From contig NZ_QPIJ01000010.1 in the NCBI RefSeq assembly GCF_003336665.1, positions 1 through 48,926 of the forward strand: a stretch of DNA of 48,926 bases. Direction: 5' to 3'. Below, in pieces: positions 8,782-17,771 of this stretch. The notes under the pieces were generated by a model. That model was not told the origin of the DNA. It did not search any database and saw only the letters and a list, made by a program, of their open reading frames with translations. Numbering within the stretch: position 1 is the first letter of the stretch; each line of letters starts with the position of its first letter. Source of the stretch: Vreelandella rituensis. Its GTDB lineage: Bacteria; Pseudomonadota; Gammaproteobacteria; Pseudomonadales; Halomonadaceae. Made by a program: the position numbers and the translations under genes.

Positions 8782-9318
8782 TCAACCAGGCGTTTTATCA
8801 TTTTTGTCCGAGCTTTTAGTCTTGCCGGAGCTTTCAGCCTCATCAGGGCTTTCATCCTGGCTGTCGGGCGCGTCTTGTTCGATGGCATCCTGGTCGGTCT
8901 TGTTGAAGGTGTTTTTCCAGAAATGCATGTTTTCCTCCGCCAGTTCCCGCATGACCTCTATCGGCGAATTACGCACCGCCTGCTTCCACTGGTTTTGCAT
9001 GCGTTTTTGCTGAGACAGCATCAAGCGCGTGCCCTGCTCCAGGTAGCGTGACAAGGGCAAGGGTGAGGTCATGTCATAGACCCGAATCAACTGCGCCAGT
9101 AGGTCATTGGAGAAAACCTCGGATTCACCCTCGCCCTGCTCCTGTTCGATGATGATCGACAGAAGAATGGTACGCGTCAGATCTTCTCCGCTTTTGGCAT
9201 CTTCCACCCGGAACGGCTCTTCCTCAAGGATCAAGTGGCGCAGATCTTCCAGGGTGACATAGCGGCTTTGCTGAGTGTCGTACAATCTGCGATTGGCATA
9301 CTTGCGAATTACGCGCAC
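8782..9318 (-). CDS. phaR: Polyhydroxyalkanoate synthesis regulator PhaR
   Basis: A 178-residue PhaR-type repressor. The conserved N-terminal DNA-binding domain begins RVIRKYANRRLYDT and continues to about residue 60; the second PHB-accumulation region (FSNDLLAQLIRVYD) follows, then a long acidic and serine-rich tail (from about 130). PhaR senses PHA granules or PHA chains and represses phasin and its own gene. I place the start at the GTG 9316-9318, with AAGGAG seven bases upstream; a TTG seven codons earlier lies before that ribosome site and is less likely. No phaC, phaA, phaB or phasin gene occurs nearby. Confidence 0.9.
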   Translation of the reverse strand: MRVIRKYANRRLYDTQQSRYVTLEDLRHLILEEEPFRVEDAKSGEDLTRTILLSIIIEQEQGEGESEVFSNDLLAQLIRVYDMTSPLPLSRYLEQGTRLMLSQQKRMQNQWKQAVRNSPIEVMRELAEENMHFWKNTFNKTDQDAIEQDAPDSQDESPDEAESSGKTKSSDKNDKTPG

Positions 9319-9466
9319 TGCGCATCTCCTTTGAAGCAATAGAGCTTTTTAGCCCGATGCTGGTATTGTGCCTGCAACACACGCCCATGCAAGCAACCAC
9401 TGACAATTCCCCGACGGCATGGGCGCACCCCTACCTTTCATTTTTTCCGGAAAAATCGTTTTCGCC

Positions 9467-10180
9467 ATGAACCTGATATTGATCGATCCAAACGAGTTGG
9501 CAAGCCCGAGCGCTGCTCGTATCACCGACCCTCGCCGCTTGCGCCATTTGCATGAGGTGCATCGCGCTCAGGAAGGGGACCGTTTAAGCGTGGGCATTCA
9601 GGGCGGCAAGATGGGCAAAGCCATCTTGAGCAAGCTGGATGAACATCACGCCTGCTTCACGCTGGAGTCACTGGATGAGCCCGCACCGGCTGAACTTCCT
9701 GTCCATCTGGTACTGGCCCTGCCGCGGCCTCGCATGCTGGCCAGAACCCTGGAGCACGTGACCGCACTGGGGGTCAAGCAGCTTACCTTGCTCAATACCA
9801 AGCGAGTGGAAAAGAGCTATTGGCAGTCTCCGGAACTGCGCGACGACAAGATCCATCAGCATTTACTGCTCGGCCTAGAGCAAGCCCGGGATACCCGGTT
9901 ACCCAGCATTCACTTGGCCAAGGGCTTTCGTCCTTTCCTGGAAGACACCCTGCCCGGCTTGCTGGAAAGTCGCCAAGGGCTTCTCGCCCATCCCGGCATG
10001 CCTCATCCTTGTCCCCGTGGGGTTACTCAGCCAAGTCTGCTTCTGGTCGGTCCGGAAGGCGGTTTCATTCCCTGGGAAGTCGAGCAGCTGCTGGCAGCCG
10101 GCTGCGAGGGCATACATCTGGGCCCGCGCATCCTTCGGGTGGAAACCGCCGTGACCGCCTTGCTGGCGCGGATTTTTTAA
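9467..10180 (+). CDS. rsmE: 16S rRNA (uracil-1498-N3)-methyltransferase
   Basis: A 237-residue SPOUT-class methyltransferase that modifies U1498 of 16S rRNA in the 30S subunit. An N-terminal PUA-like domain (RRLRHLHEVHRAQEGDRL) precedes the knotted C-terminal domain with the AdoMet-binding LLVGPEGGF and the closing LGPRILRVETAVTALLARI block, both diagnostic. I start it at ATG 9467, which gives the normal family length; an upstream ATG would add 16 atypical residues. It is divergent from phaR and convergent with the protease-like gene that follows. Confidence 0.95.
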   Translation: MNLILIDPNELASPSAARITDPRRLRHLHEVHRAQEGDRLSVGIQGGKMGKAILSKLDEHHACFTLESLDEPAPAELPVHLVLALPRPRMLARTLEHVTALGVKQLTLLNTKRVEKSYWQSPELRDDKIHQHLLLGLEQARDTRLPSIHLAKGFRPFLEDTLPGLLESRQGLLAHPGMPHPCPRGVTQPSLLLVGPEGGFIPWEVEQLLAAGCEGIHLGPRILRVETAVTALLARIF

Positions 10181-10203
10181 AGCCCGATCAAAACGGCCGA
10201 CAC

Positions 10204-10773
10204 CTAGTCTTTCGACTCATGAGCCACCAGAGGTGCATCGTCCTCGCAATCGGGCGTCTGCATGAAGGTACGCCTTACATCAAGCAGCCCTAGATGACTC
10301 AAGGTGCGCCGCCCCAACAATAAAGGATAATTCATTTCCTCGCGGTCACGCAGGCTGAACTGTTCCTCGTAAATAGTGTTGCCCATGCACACCTTCAACA
10401 ACACCACCGGGCGTTCATCACGCCCGCCGGCACCGCGCACGGCCAGCTCGCGATATAATGGGCGCTCCAGCGTATCGCTGAACGTTTCGCCGCTGGCATG
10501 ATTTTCCAGTTTCAGGCGAAAGCGTACCCACTCTTCGCCATCTTCCTCGAACAGCTCGATATCGCGCGCATCCAGGGAAGAGGTCAAGGCGCCGCTATCC
10601 AGCTTGGCCTTCACTTCTATTCCCCAGGGTTTCAGGGTGGCCTTTTCCACCCAGCCGAAGACCTTTTCCTCGGCTTGCACCGCGCTGCTGCTCATGACAA
10701 ATAGCGCTATTCCAATGACGTATACCAAGGCGCTATGTGTCACGCTTCGACCCGAGCTTGTTTTCCCAATCAT
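10204..10773 (-). CDS. Secreted retropepsin-like aspartic protease family protein (COG4067)
   Basis: A 189-residue protein, often labelled ATP-dependent zinc protease in databases although the fold is retropepsin-like. The catalytic-type motif is D59-S-G-A in KAKLDSGALTSSL, followed by the strand LERPLYRELAVRG and the flap region EMNYPLLLGRRTL. The first 34 residues form a signal peptide (hydrophobic VIGIALFVMSSS, cleavage after AVQA), so it should act in the periplasm, unlike cytosolic RimK-linked relatives. It lies 36 bases downstream of mltB on the same strand, so a link to cell-wall turnover is possible but unproved. Confidence 0.82.
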   Translation of the reverse strand: MIGKTSSGRSVTHSALVYVIGIALFVMSSSAVQAEEKVFGWVEKATLKPWGIEVKAKLDSGALTSSLDARDIELFEEDGEEWVRFRLKLENHASGETFSDTLERPLYRELAVRGAGGRDERPVVLLKVCMGNTIYEEQFSLRDREEMNYPLLLGRRTLSHLGLLDVRRTFMQTPDCEDDAPLVAHESKD

Positions 10774-10809
10774 GCAGCACTCCGTAAAGACAGAATTCGT
10801 ATATTACTT

Positions 10810-12066
10810 TCACTGCGCCTGGCGTAGCCGGGCAAGCAGGTGCTGAGTGGCGAAGCCATCAGGGGTCAAACCGTTCTCACGCTGAAAGGCGCGTAGCCCG
10901 GCCCGAGTATCGGGACCCATGATGCCGTCCGCGCCACCCACTGCATAACCTTGATCGTTCAATAGGCGCTGAAGTTCCCGAGTATCCTGGCGACTCAAGG
11001 GAGCTTGTTCGCGCGGCCAGGACTGTTCGACACCTTCACGCCCGGCAATGGCGTCGCTCAGGGTAGCGACGGCCAGGGCATAACTGGTGGCATTGTTGTA
11101 GCGTAAAATCGCACGAAAGTTCTGCCCCACCAGAAAGGCGGGGCCATCGGCACCTGCCGGCACGATCAACGCCGCACTATCGAATTGGGGCAGTTCGCCC
11201 CGCATGGCGTGCACGCCCTGGGCAGCCCAGTCGGCCGTGCTCAGTCGTTGGGTCTGGGCGTAATCGAATGATTCGGGAAGTTTTACTTCAACCCCCCATG
11301 GCTGCCCCGCTTGCCAACCCGCCCGAGCCAGGTAATTAGCGGTGGAAGCCATTACGTCGGGAATGCTTTGCCATATATCACGCCGACCGTCGCCGTCGCC
11401 GTCCACCGCATAGGCTTCAAAACTTGACGGAATGAATTGGGTATGGCCCATGGCACCTGCCCAGGAACCCACCATTCGTTCGGCGGCAATATCACCTTGT
11501 TCAATGATACGCAGTGCCGCCATCAATTCATTGCGGGCGAATGCCTGACGCCGGCCTTCATAGGCCAAGGTGGCCAAGGATTCCAGAGTGGAAAAATCAC
11601 CGAAGTTACTGCCGTAGTTACTTTCTATCCCCCAGATCGCGACGATAACCTCGGCAGGCACACCATAGCGCTGGGCCATGCGTTCTGCGGTGGCGCCATG
11701 GTCGGCGAGCTTTTCGCGCCCGTTATTGACCCGGGTACTGGAAACGGCAGTGTCCAGATAGTCCCAGATCGCCCGAACGAACTCGGGCTGATGCCGATCC
11801 AGCTCAATGACTCGAGGCCGGTAACGCAACCCATCGAGAGCCTGGGAGAGGGTCGCTTCACTGATGCCTTCGCTTCGCGCGTCGCGGCGAAATTCTCTTA
11901 GCCATTGGCTGAAATCGGTGTGACTGACGTCTTCGGCTACCTGGGCATCCACTTCGGATAACAGGGCATTGCCGGCCGTCGCCAAGGGCGACAAGGTAAA
12001 TGTCAGGATGGCCGCGGCACCCAGCACTGAACCGCGCAGGGAAGAACGAATATGGGTTTTACACAT
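10810..12066 (-). CDS. mltB: Lytic murein transglycosylase of the MltB family
   Basis: A 418-residue periplasmic enzyme that cleaves the MurNAc-GlcNAc bond of peptidoglycan with formation of 1,6-anhydroMurNAc. After a signal peptide (about residues 1-34, no lipobox cysteine seen), the SLT_2 domain holds catalytic Glu148 in IWGIESNYGS, then GHTQFIPSSFEAYAVDGDGDG. The C-terminal 60 residues are a peptidoglycan-binding domain (LQRLLNDQGYAVGG, GPDTRAGLRAFQRENGL). A longer start 22 codons upstream is open; the inner ATG at 12066 gives a standard signal peptide. It seems co-transcribed with the retropepsin-like gene and possibly with DUF3429 upstream. Confidence 0.93.
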   Translation of the reverse strand: MCKTHIRSSLRGSVLGAAAILTFTLSPLATAGNALLSEVDAQVAEDVSHTDFSQWLREFRRDARSEGISEATLSQALDGLRYRPRVIELDRHQPEFVRAIWDYLDTAVSSTRVNNGREKLADHGATAERMAQRYGVPAEVIVAIWGIESNYGSNFGDFSTLESLATLAYEGRRQAFARNELMAALRIIEQGDIAAERMVGSWAGAMGHTQFIPSSFEAYAVDGDGDGRRDIWQSIPDVMASTANYLARAGWQAGQPWGVEVKLPESFDYAQTQRLSTADWAAQGVHAMRGELPQFDSAALIVPAGADGPAFLVGQNFRAILRYNNATSYALAVATLSDAIAGREGVEQSWPREQAPLSRQDTRELQRLLNDQGYAVGGADGIMGPDTRAGLRAFQRENGLTPDGFATQHLLARLRQAQ

Positions 12067-12178
12067 AGAAAGGAACCTGTCTTTGATGGGCGACCCTTGA
12101 CGAGAAGCACTTGCCGCCCACATAAACCCCAACCGGGAAAATAAAGCACGCGATGATCTCGCAGATCAGGGGAACACG

Positions 12179-12643
12179 CTAGCCTGACAGGTACTTTAGT
12201 CGCCAGATAACCAACAAATGGGTCAATATCACTACGACCGATAGCAATGAACGCAACGGCAAATACCATCCAGGAAATCCGGCGCGCCCCTCCCGACTAG
12301 CATCGTAGGCCCAGATCAGTATAAAACCGATAGCCAGCACCCATGCTCCTGTACTGAGGTTCAGTAACAGGGCCGGCCAGGCGATCAAACTCGGCACCAT
12401 CGCGAGTGCCAGACGTCGACTGATACTAGCTCTTTCATCAATGTGATGGCTCAATGCCATGCCCCATTGCACGCCGCCCAGGAAGGAAAGAATGACCGCG
12501 CTGTAATATAAAAAGGCATACACCGCGATGAGCTGCCATGACGATGGCGCAGTCCATGCAAGAACGCCGGTAACGATGAAGGGAATCAGTCCAGCCAACC
12601 CCAAAAGCCAAACCACGCGTCTGTCGTCAATCATTTTCGCCAT
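12179..12643 (-). CDS. DUF3429 family inner-membrane protein
   Basis: A 154-residue integral membrane protein with five likely transmembrane helices (about residues 10-30, 37-60, 80-98, 103-118 and 130-150). The block YSAVILSFLGGVQWGMAL is characteristic of DUF3429. Function unknown. It lies 60 bases downstream of the photolyase gene on the same strand and 112 bases upstream of mltB, so it may be read from the photolyase promoter. Confidence 0.8.
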   Translation of the reverse strand: MAKMIDDRRVVWLLGLAGLIPFIVTGVLAWTAPSSWQLIAVYAFLYYSAVILSFLGGVQWGMALSHHIDERASISRRLALAMVPSLIAWPALLLNLSTGAWVLAIGFILIWAYDASREGRAGFPGWYLPLRSLLSVVVILTHLLVIWRLKYLSG

Positions 12644-12703
12644 GGTGTGTTTCTCTATTTCGCGTTAGCGGGTTCGTGCACCCCCGAAGGGCCCACTTCG
12701 AGC

Positions 12704-13993
12704 TCAGGGCAACCAATGCGCAACATACAAACCGTCCGGATCATAATGCTCGGCTTGCTTGAGCACGTCGAAGTAGCGATCCTTTCGCGGATCACATCCG
12801 ACACCCGCAACATACCGCCAGTTCCCCCAGTTGCTCGCCACATCATAGTCAATCAGGCAATGTTCGAACCAGGCGGCGCCCAACCGCCAATCGACATTCA
12901 AGTCCTTGACCAGAAAGCTGGCCACGTTCTGCCGGGCACGGTTGGATAACCAGCCGGTACTTTTCAGTTCGAGCATGGCGGCATCGATGAAGGCAACGCC
13001 TGTCTTGCCATCGCGCCAGGCATTGAAATTGGCGCAGGGTGCGGGCAGTTGACGGGAGCCGAACAAGGCGACCCCTTCCAGTCGAGCGGCATGATAAAAA
13101 TATTCACGCCAGAGCAATTCGAAGATGACCCAATAGCTGGAATCATTGGCCCCATGGCAGGCTTCCCACCGGCGTACCTCGCCATATACCTGCCGAGCGG
13201 AGAGACATCCCTGCGCCAACCAGGGTGAGAGCCGAGTGGAGAAATACGCTCCCAGCAAGCCATTTCGAGTTTGCTTGTAAGTGGCGACTCCGCCCTGGTG
13301 CCAGAGGTAATCCTCCAGGCGCTGGTGAGCGGCTTCTTCGCCACCCACGTAGGCCAACCCTTGACGTGCATCGGGTTGCCAGCTGGCACTTTCTTCACAT
13401 ACCAGCTGTAGCGCTGGAAACCCCCGCGGTGCATCCGGCCAAGGCGGTAACGTAATAGGTGCCGGCAACGCCGAAGGCACTGACCACTGGGCTTCCACTT
13501 GGCGGCGAAAAGCCGAAAAGCTCGTCGGCAAGTCGTGCGAGGCAAAGGGTAGCGATTGCGATGCGAGCAACAACCCGCTCTCCACCGTCTGCAGTTCAGT
13601 ACTGGCGGGAAGGTTGGCGCGCACAGCCGCTTGATAGCGTCTTTCATCCACCCCGGCGGTTTGCCGCACGCGAATACTGCGTACATTCAATCGCTTGGCC
13701 AGATCACCCACGATCTGGTCCGGCGACCCAATGCGTACTAGCAGGTCACTGCCCCGTTTGAGTAATTCGCCGCGCAACGCCATCAAGCTCTGCCATATGA
13801 AACGCAGGCGCGCCGACCCCATGCGCGACGCATCTTCTTTCTGGAAAAGCGCTTTTAGCCAGTGTTGATCCAGAACATAAAGGCAAAGCAGCTGATCCGG
13901 CGCGGTATCAAAGTGAAATAGCGGGTTATCCGCAATACGTAGATCATCCTGCAACCATACGATGTCAGCCGTCATGCCTGTGCCACCGTGCAT
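12704..13993 (-). CDS. Cryptochrome/DNA photolyase family protein, DASH-like
   Basis: A 429-residue flavoprotein of the photolyase superfamily. The N-terminal alpha/beta domain starts IVWLQDDLRIADNPLFHFD; the FAD-binding helical domain contains TYKQTRNGLLGAYFSTRLSPWLAQG and YWVIFELLWREYF, with the terminal block WLSNRARQNVASFLVKD and YDVASNWGNWRY. This order and the QTRN...STRLSP form resemble DASH cryptochromes, which repair cyclobutane dimers in single-stranded or looped DNA using blue light. Start ATG 13993 is preceded by GGAG at eight bases. A standard class I CPD photolyase is the alternative. Upstream lies an AT-rich region with repeats that resemble B12-photoreceptor operators. Confidence 0.85.
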   Translation of the reverse strand: MHGGTGMTADIVWLQDDLRIADNPLFHFDTAPDQLLCLYVLDQHWLKALFQKEDASRMGSARLRFIWQSLMALRGELLKRGSDLLVRIGSPDQIVGDLAKRLNVRSIRVRQTAGVDERRYQAAVRANLPASTELQTVESGLLLASQSLPFASHDLPTSFSAFRRQVEAQWSVPSALPAPITLPPWPDAPRGFPALQLVCEESASWQPDARQGLAYVGGEEAAHQRLEDYLWHQGGVATYKQTRNGLLGAYFSTRLSPWLAQGCLSARQVYGEVRRWEACHGANDSSYWVIFELLWREYFYHAARLEGVALFGSRQLPAPCANFNAWRDGKTGVAFIDAAMLELKSTGWLSNRARQNVASFLVKDLNVDWRLGAAWFEHCLIDYDVASNWGNWRYVAGVGCDPRKDRYFDVLKQAEHYDPDGLYVAHWLP

Positions 13994-14079
13994 ACTGTTG
14001 TCTCCATATCATTTCCCCTTGCTGTTTGCTCGTCGCTACGCGTGCTGACCGGTAAATTACTTAACAGAATATATTACAT

Positions 14080-14096
14080 TGTATAATTACTGTACA
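14080..14096 (-). promoter_or_regulatory. Candidate light-responsive (CarH/LitR-type) operator upstream of the photolyase
   Basis: Read on the minus strand, two hexamers TGTACA (14096-14091) and TATACA (14085-14080) start exactly 11 bases apart in direct orientation. Both fit TnTACA, the half-site described for MerR-family B12-dependent photoreceptors of the CarH type, which bind 11-bp direct repeats. A wider inverted repeat ATTACATTG (14073-14081) / CAGTGTAAT (14104-14112) surrounds them. No such regulator gene is in the window, so the assignment is inference. Confidence 0.35.
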
Positions 14097-14151
14097 TATA
14101 TTGCAGTGTAATCTCTGTTCAACTCCCGCTTGTAACGCTTTCTTCAGGCAC

Positions 14152-14172
14152 AAAAAAACCACCCGAAGGTGG
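14152..14172 (-). terminator. Intrinsic terminator of the leftward mrp operon
   Basis: On the minus strand a CCACC-TTCG-GGTGG hairpin is followed by seven T. It lies about 60 bases past the mrpG stop and separates that operon from the photolyase promoter region. Confidence 0.9.
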
Positions 14173-14229
14173 CGTATGCAAAGAGCACTAACTTGCTACA
14201 AACATTTGAATTAGATAAATTTTTCCTGA

Positions 14230-14637
14230 TTAGTCCGGATCGGTATCCCGCGGCTGACGCTGGGTATTCTCAATGCTTTCCATGCCGCTTTTGAGTTCAT
14301 GGGTCAGCGGATCATAGTTGGGGCGCAGCTCATCCTTGACCGTGCCGCTCCACAGCTTGGAGCCGACGAAGTAGCCGGCCCGGCCGATCACATGGGCCGC
14401 CACCGGCGCGGTCATCAGGATGAACACGATGATGGCGAAGGCGCGCGCCGACACCCCAACCTCGGCGTAATGCATCGCCACCGCCAGCATGATCAGGATC
14501 ACCCCCAGGGCCGCGGCCTTGGTGGTCGCGTGCATGCGGGTGAGCAGGTCGGGCAGGCGCAGGATGCCCAGTGACGCCAGTAGCATCAGCAAGGCGCCGG
14601 CAATGATGAAGGTACCCTTGACAAACTCAATCATCAC
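14230..14637 (-). CDS. mrpG: Mrp Na+/H+ antiporter subunit G (leftward operon)
   Basis: A 135-residue small membrane subunit of the multisubunit cation/proton antiporter. Three transmembrane helices (about 7-27, 41-58, 66-88) and the family block LGILRLPDLLTRMHATTKAAALG are seen; a hydrophilic C-terminal tail of about 35 residues (DPLTHELKSGMES...) is longer than in the rightward copy. It overlaps mrpF by 11 bases and is the last gene before the terminator. Loss of MrpG normally destabilises the complex. Confidence 0.95.
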   Translation of the reverse strand: MMIEFVKGTFIIAGALLMLLASLGILRLPDLLTRMHATTKAAALGVILIMLAVAMHYAEVGVSARAFAIIVFILMTAPVAAHVIGRAGYFVGSKLWSGTVKDELRPNYDPLTHELKSGMESIENTQRQPRDTDPD

Positions 14638-14896
14638 GCGGTCCTCCCCGTTCCAGAAAGCGGGCGAAACCCATGGCGGCCAGAAACCCCATCAGGGCGA
14701 TCACGATGGCGGCATCGATGAAGCTCGAGACGCCGGACTTGATGGCGTAGACGCCCACCAGGCCCACCACGATGCTGGCGAACAGCTCCAGCGCCACCAC
14801 CCGATCGGGCAGGCTCGGGCCTCTCACCACGCGCACGAAGCACAGGATCAGCGCCAGGCTCATGATGACCTGGCTGATCAGGATCACGGTATCCAT
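14627..14896 (-). CDS. mrpF: Mrp Na+/H+ antiporter subunit F (leftward operon)
   Basis: An 89-residue three-helix membrane protein. The hallmark VVRGPSLPDRVVALELFAS lies between helix 1 and helix 2; the conserved acidic residue in that loop/helix belongs to the ion path in solved Mrp structures. It starts 21 bases after the mrpE stop and overlaps mrpG. The homologue in the rightward operon has the same length, with VGPSLPDRLLALDTM at this place. Confidence 0.95.
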   Translation of the reverse strand: MDTVILISQVIMSLALILCFVRVVRGPSLPDRVVALELFASIVVGLVGVYAIKSGVSSFIDAAIVIALMGFLAAMGFARFLERGGPRDD

Positions 14897-14917
14897 GTCG
14901 GCACCTCACGGCCAGGC

Positions 14918-15391
14918 TCAGCGAAACAGTTCCAGGGCACGGTATTCCATTTCCTTGAGGTTGCGGCGCAGCTCCTCCTCATCGTCGAGGAACATGGCGT
15001 GGATGTAGAGCACCTTGCGGTCGTCGGAGACGTCCAGACTCAGGGTGCCGGGGGTCAGGGAGATCAGGTTGGCCACCATGGTGATCTCCAGTTCGGTACG
15101 CGCCGCCAGGGGCATGGCGATCACCCCGGGACTCATGTGCCAGGGTGGCGTCAGGATATCAAAGCCCACCTTGAGGTTGGCCATCAGCAGCTCCTTGATA
15201 AAGAAGCCGATGAAACCCAGAATCCGCGGAATACGCGCCGGATAGCCTTTCAGTGCCTCCACCTGGGGTTCGATCAATAGCAGTGCAATGTAGCCGAACA
15301 CCAGCCCCACCACCAGGTTGAGGCCGGAGAAGTCGCCGCTGAGGGTGACCCAGGCCAGCCCCAGCAACAGGTTCCAGATAGCTCCGGTCAT
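14918..15391 (-). CDS. mrpE: Mrp Na+/H+ antiporter subunit E (leftward operon)
   Basis: A 157-residue MrpE subunit with two or three membrane helices at the N terminus and a cytosolic domain. Family landmarks are IGFFIKELLMANLKVGFDIL, the ANLISLTPGTLSLDVSDD block and the C-terminal IHAMFLDDEEELRRNLKEMEYR. An upstream in-frame extension of 67 residues is only the shadow of mrpD in another frame; the ATG at 15391 overlaps the mrpD stop as ATGA, which fixes the start. MrpE improves assembly and activity of the complex in other species. Confidence 0.94.
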   Translation of the reverse strand: MTGAIWNLLLGLAWVTLSGDFSGLNLVVGLVFGYIALLLIEPQVEALKGYPARIPRILGFIGFFIKELLMANLKVGFDILTPPWHMSPGVIAMPLAARTELEITMVANLISLTPGTLSLDVSDDRKVLYIHAMFLDDEEELRRNLKEMEYRALELFR

Positions 15392-16965
15392 GGGCTTTCC
15401 TCCTCGGCTGCCGACGCCTCGATGAGGGCCTCGATGACATCCACGTTGCTCCCCAGTACGGCGTCGATATAGCCCTGCGGGTTCATCAACTGGTCCCCGA
15501 TGACGGTCATGATCACCATCAGCGGCTCGGCGAAGACACCGATCAGCAGCGACATCGCCGCCAGCACCCCCACCGGCATGCTCATCAGCCACAGACTGGG
15601 CGCGACCATGCGGCCGTCATCACCCACCACGGATTTCGGCTCGGGCACGAGGTTATCCTCGGGCAGCGCCTTCCAGAATACCTCGTTCCAGATCTTGACC
15701 ATGGAGTAAAGTGTCATAAGACCCACCGCCAGCGCGATGCCGGTGACCACGTAGGCCTCGGCCTCGATGCCGGCGCGCACGATCACGAACTTGGCGAAGA
15801 AGCCCGACAGCGGCGGGATACCCGCCAGGGAGAAGGCGGAGAGGAAGAAAGCTACCGCTAACCAGGGACGCTCCTTGTAGAGTCCGCCCATCTTCTTGAG
15901 CTGGTAGGTTCCCTGCAGGCGCCGAGTGATGCCACTGATCAGGAAGAGGTTGGTCTTGACCACGATGTTGTGCATCACCGCGAAGACGCCGCCGGCGATC
16001 GCCAGGGGCGTGTAAAGCGCCAGTCCCAGGATCATGTAGCCGATCTGGCTGACGATATGGAACGACAGGATGCGCCGGAACTCGTACTGGGCCGCCGCGC
16101 CCAGTACGCCGGTAACCATGGTCAGGGCCGCCCCCCAGATCAGCAGGTCCTGGGTGTAGTCCATCGTCTGGTCGAACATCAGGGTGAATACCCGGAACAG
16201 CGAATAGACCCCCACCTTGGTCAACAAGCCGGCGAACAGTGCCGAGACCGCCACCGGCGGCGTGTGATAGGAGGCCGGCAGCCAGAAGAACAGCGGAAAG
16301 GCGGCCGCCTTGATACCGAAGGCCACCATGAACATCACCGCCAGCACCTCGACCATGCCCTGGTGCTCCGCCTCCTTGAGGCGCAAGGCGATGTCGGCCA
16401 TGTTTAGGGTGCCCACCATGCCGTAGAGCAGGCCAATGGCGGTAAGGAAGATCACCGAGGCCAGCAGGTTGAGTGTCACGTACTTGATCGCCCCCTCCAT
16501 CTGCGCCTTCTCGCCGCCGAGGATCAGCAAGGCGAAGGAGGCCACCAGCATGACCTCGAACCACACATAGAGGTTGAAAATATCGCCGGTGAGGAAGGCA
16601 CCGGCAACCCCCGCCAGCAGCAGGTGCATCAGCGGATAGAAGCCGAACTTCTCGTGATCCGGCCCGGTGGAGGCCAGCGAATAAATGGAGAGTACCAGGC
16701 CGATCAGCGCGGTCAGCACGATCATCACCGCGCTGAGCATGTCGGCCACTAGGGTGATGCCGTAGGGCGCCGCCCAGCCACCCATCTGGATGGTGACGTA
16801 ACCATCCTGATATACCGAGGTGAACAGCCACAGCGAGATCACCAGCAGCGCCAGGTTGCCGGCCACTGCGGTGAAGCGCTGCATGAGCCGCGAGCGCCAG
16901 AACAGCAGCGAGATGGCGCCCGACAGCAGCGGGAGAAGGACGGGAAGTGCGACTTCGGGCCTCAC
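15388..16965 (-). CDS. mrpD: Mrp Na+/H+ antiporter subunit D (leftward operon)
   Basis: A 525-residue subunit homologous to NuoM/NuoN of respiratory complex I, with about 14 transmembrane helices and probably a proton-conducting half-channel. The TM5 glutamate is in [13 protein letters not shown], the TM7 lysine in [15 protein letters not shown], and the broken-helix lysine in [26 protein letters not shown] follows. The start overlaps mrpC by four bases (ATGA) and the stop overlaps mrpE likewise, so the genes are tightly coupled. A C-terminal acidic tail ([10 protein letters not shown]) is absent from the rightward copy. Confidence 0.96.
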   Translation of the reverse strand: MRPEVALPVLLPLLSGAISLLFWRSRLMQRFTAVAGNLALLVISLWLFTSVYQDGYVTIQMGGWAAPYGITLVADMLSAVMIVLTALIGLVLSIYSLASTGPDHEKFGFYPLMHLLLAGVAGAFLTGDIFNLYVWFEVMLVASFALLILGGEKAQMEGAIKYVTLNLLASVIFLTAIGLLYGMVGTLNMADIALRLKEAEHQGMVEVLAVMFMVAFGIKAAAFPLFFWLPASYHTPPVAVSALFAGLLTKVGVYSLFRVFTLMFDQTMDYTQDLLIWGAALTMVTGVLGAAAQYEFRRILSFHIVSQIGYMILGLALYTPLAIAGGVFAVMHNIVVKTNLFLISGITRRLQGTYQLKKMGGLYKERPWLAVAFFLSAFSLAGIPPLSGFFAKFVIVRAGIEAEAYVVTGIALAVGLMTLYSMVKIWNEVFWKALPEDNLVPEPKSVVGDDGRMVAPSLWLMSMPVGVLAAMSLLIGVFAEPLMVIMTVIGDQLMNPQGYIDAVLGSNVDVIEALIEASAAEEESP

Positions 16966-17309
16966 GTATCGGTATCCTTCATCTTGTCCAGGTCATCGGC
17001 CTTGACGATCTCGTAGGCCCGGCGAATCAACACCACGGCAAAGGCCAGCACGCCGAAGGCGATCACGATGGCGGTCAGCACCACTGCCTGGGGCAACGGG
17101 TCGGCCACCACACCCTCCGGGGCCAGCATGCCCTCGGGGATCAACGGCGGCGCCCCGCGGGTCATCCCTGCTGAAGTGAAGATCAGCAGGTTGGCGGCAT
17201 TGGTCAGCAGCATCAATCCAATCACCAGCTTGACGATGGAGCGGCGCAGCATCAGGAAGATCGCGGCGGAATACAGCAAGCCGATGGCAATGGCCATCAC
17301 GGGTTCCAT
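16962..17309 (-). CDS. mrpC: Mrp Na+/H+ antiporter subunit C (leftward operon)
   Basis: A 115-residue NuoK-like subunit with three transmembrane helices. Typical blocks are [16 protein letters not shown] and the strongly conserved [17 protein letters not shown]. The ATG at 17309 is preceded by AGGAGG. It lies 30 bases after mrpB and overlaps mrpD by four bases. A charged tail ([12 protein letters not shown]) points to the cytoplasm. Confidence 0.95.
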   Translation of the reverse strand: MEPVMAIAIGLLYSAAIFLMLRRSIVKLVIGLMLLTNAANLLIFTSAGMTRGAPPLIPEGMLAPEGVVADPLPQAVVLTAIVIAFGVLAFAVVLIRRAYEIVKADDLDKMKDTDT

Positions 17310-17339
17310 AGGGCGCCTCCTGTCCGATAAGTGGCGGTT

Positions 17340-17771
17340 TCAGGGTTCATCCTTGTCCACCTCCATCAGGGTCATCACCATCGTCAGCACCGACCCCAGC
17401 ACGGCCAGATAGACGCCGATATCGAAGATCAGCGGCGTCGAGGCCTTGAAACCGATACCAGGGATGGTCCACCACTGCGCGGTAAGGAAGGGGTCGCCCA
17501 CGAACCAAGCAGGCACTACTGAAATCATGCCCAGCAACAGCCCCATGCCGATCAGGTCACGGGGATCGAGCATGCGCAGCACCTCTTTGGTGGCGCTGAC
17601 CCCGAAGGCGAACAGGTAGAGGGTAAAGGCGCCGGCGGCCACCAGGCCAGCGATGAAGCCGCCGCCGGGTTCGTCGTGGCCGCGCAGCAGCAGGAATACC
17701 GAGAACAGCAGCTGCAGCGGCATCAGCAGCCGCGCCGCCGTGTTGAGGATAATGGTGCCGGACTTAACCAT
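17340..17771 (-). CDS. mrpB: Mrp Na+/H+ antiporter subunit B (leftward operon, stand-alone)
   Basis: A 143-residue four-helix MrpB. The signature [20 protein letters not shown] follows helix 1 and [20 protein letters not shown] ends the protein. It overlaps the mrpA stop by eight bases. In this operon MrpB is a separate chain, as in Bacillus group 1 systems, whereas the rightward operon carries it fused to MrpA. Confidence 0.95.
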   Translation of the reverse strand: MVKSGTIILNTAARLLMPLQLLFSVFLLLRGHDEPGGGFIAGLVAAGAFTLYLFAFGVSATKEVLRMLDPRDLIGMGLLLGMISVVPAWFVGDPFLTAQWWTIPGIGFKASTPLIFDIGVYLAVLGSVLTMVMTLMEVDKDEP

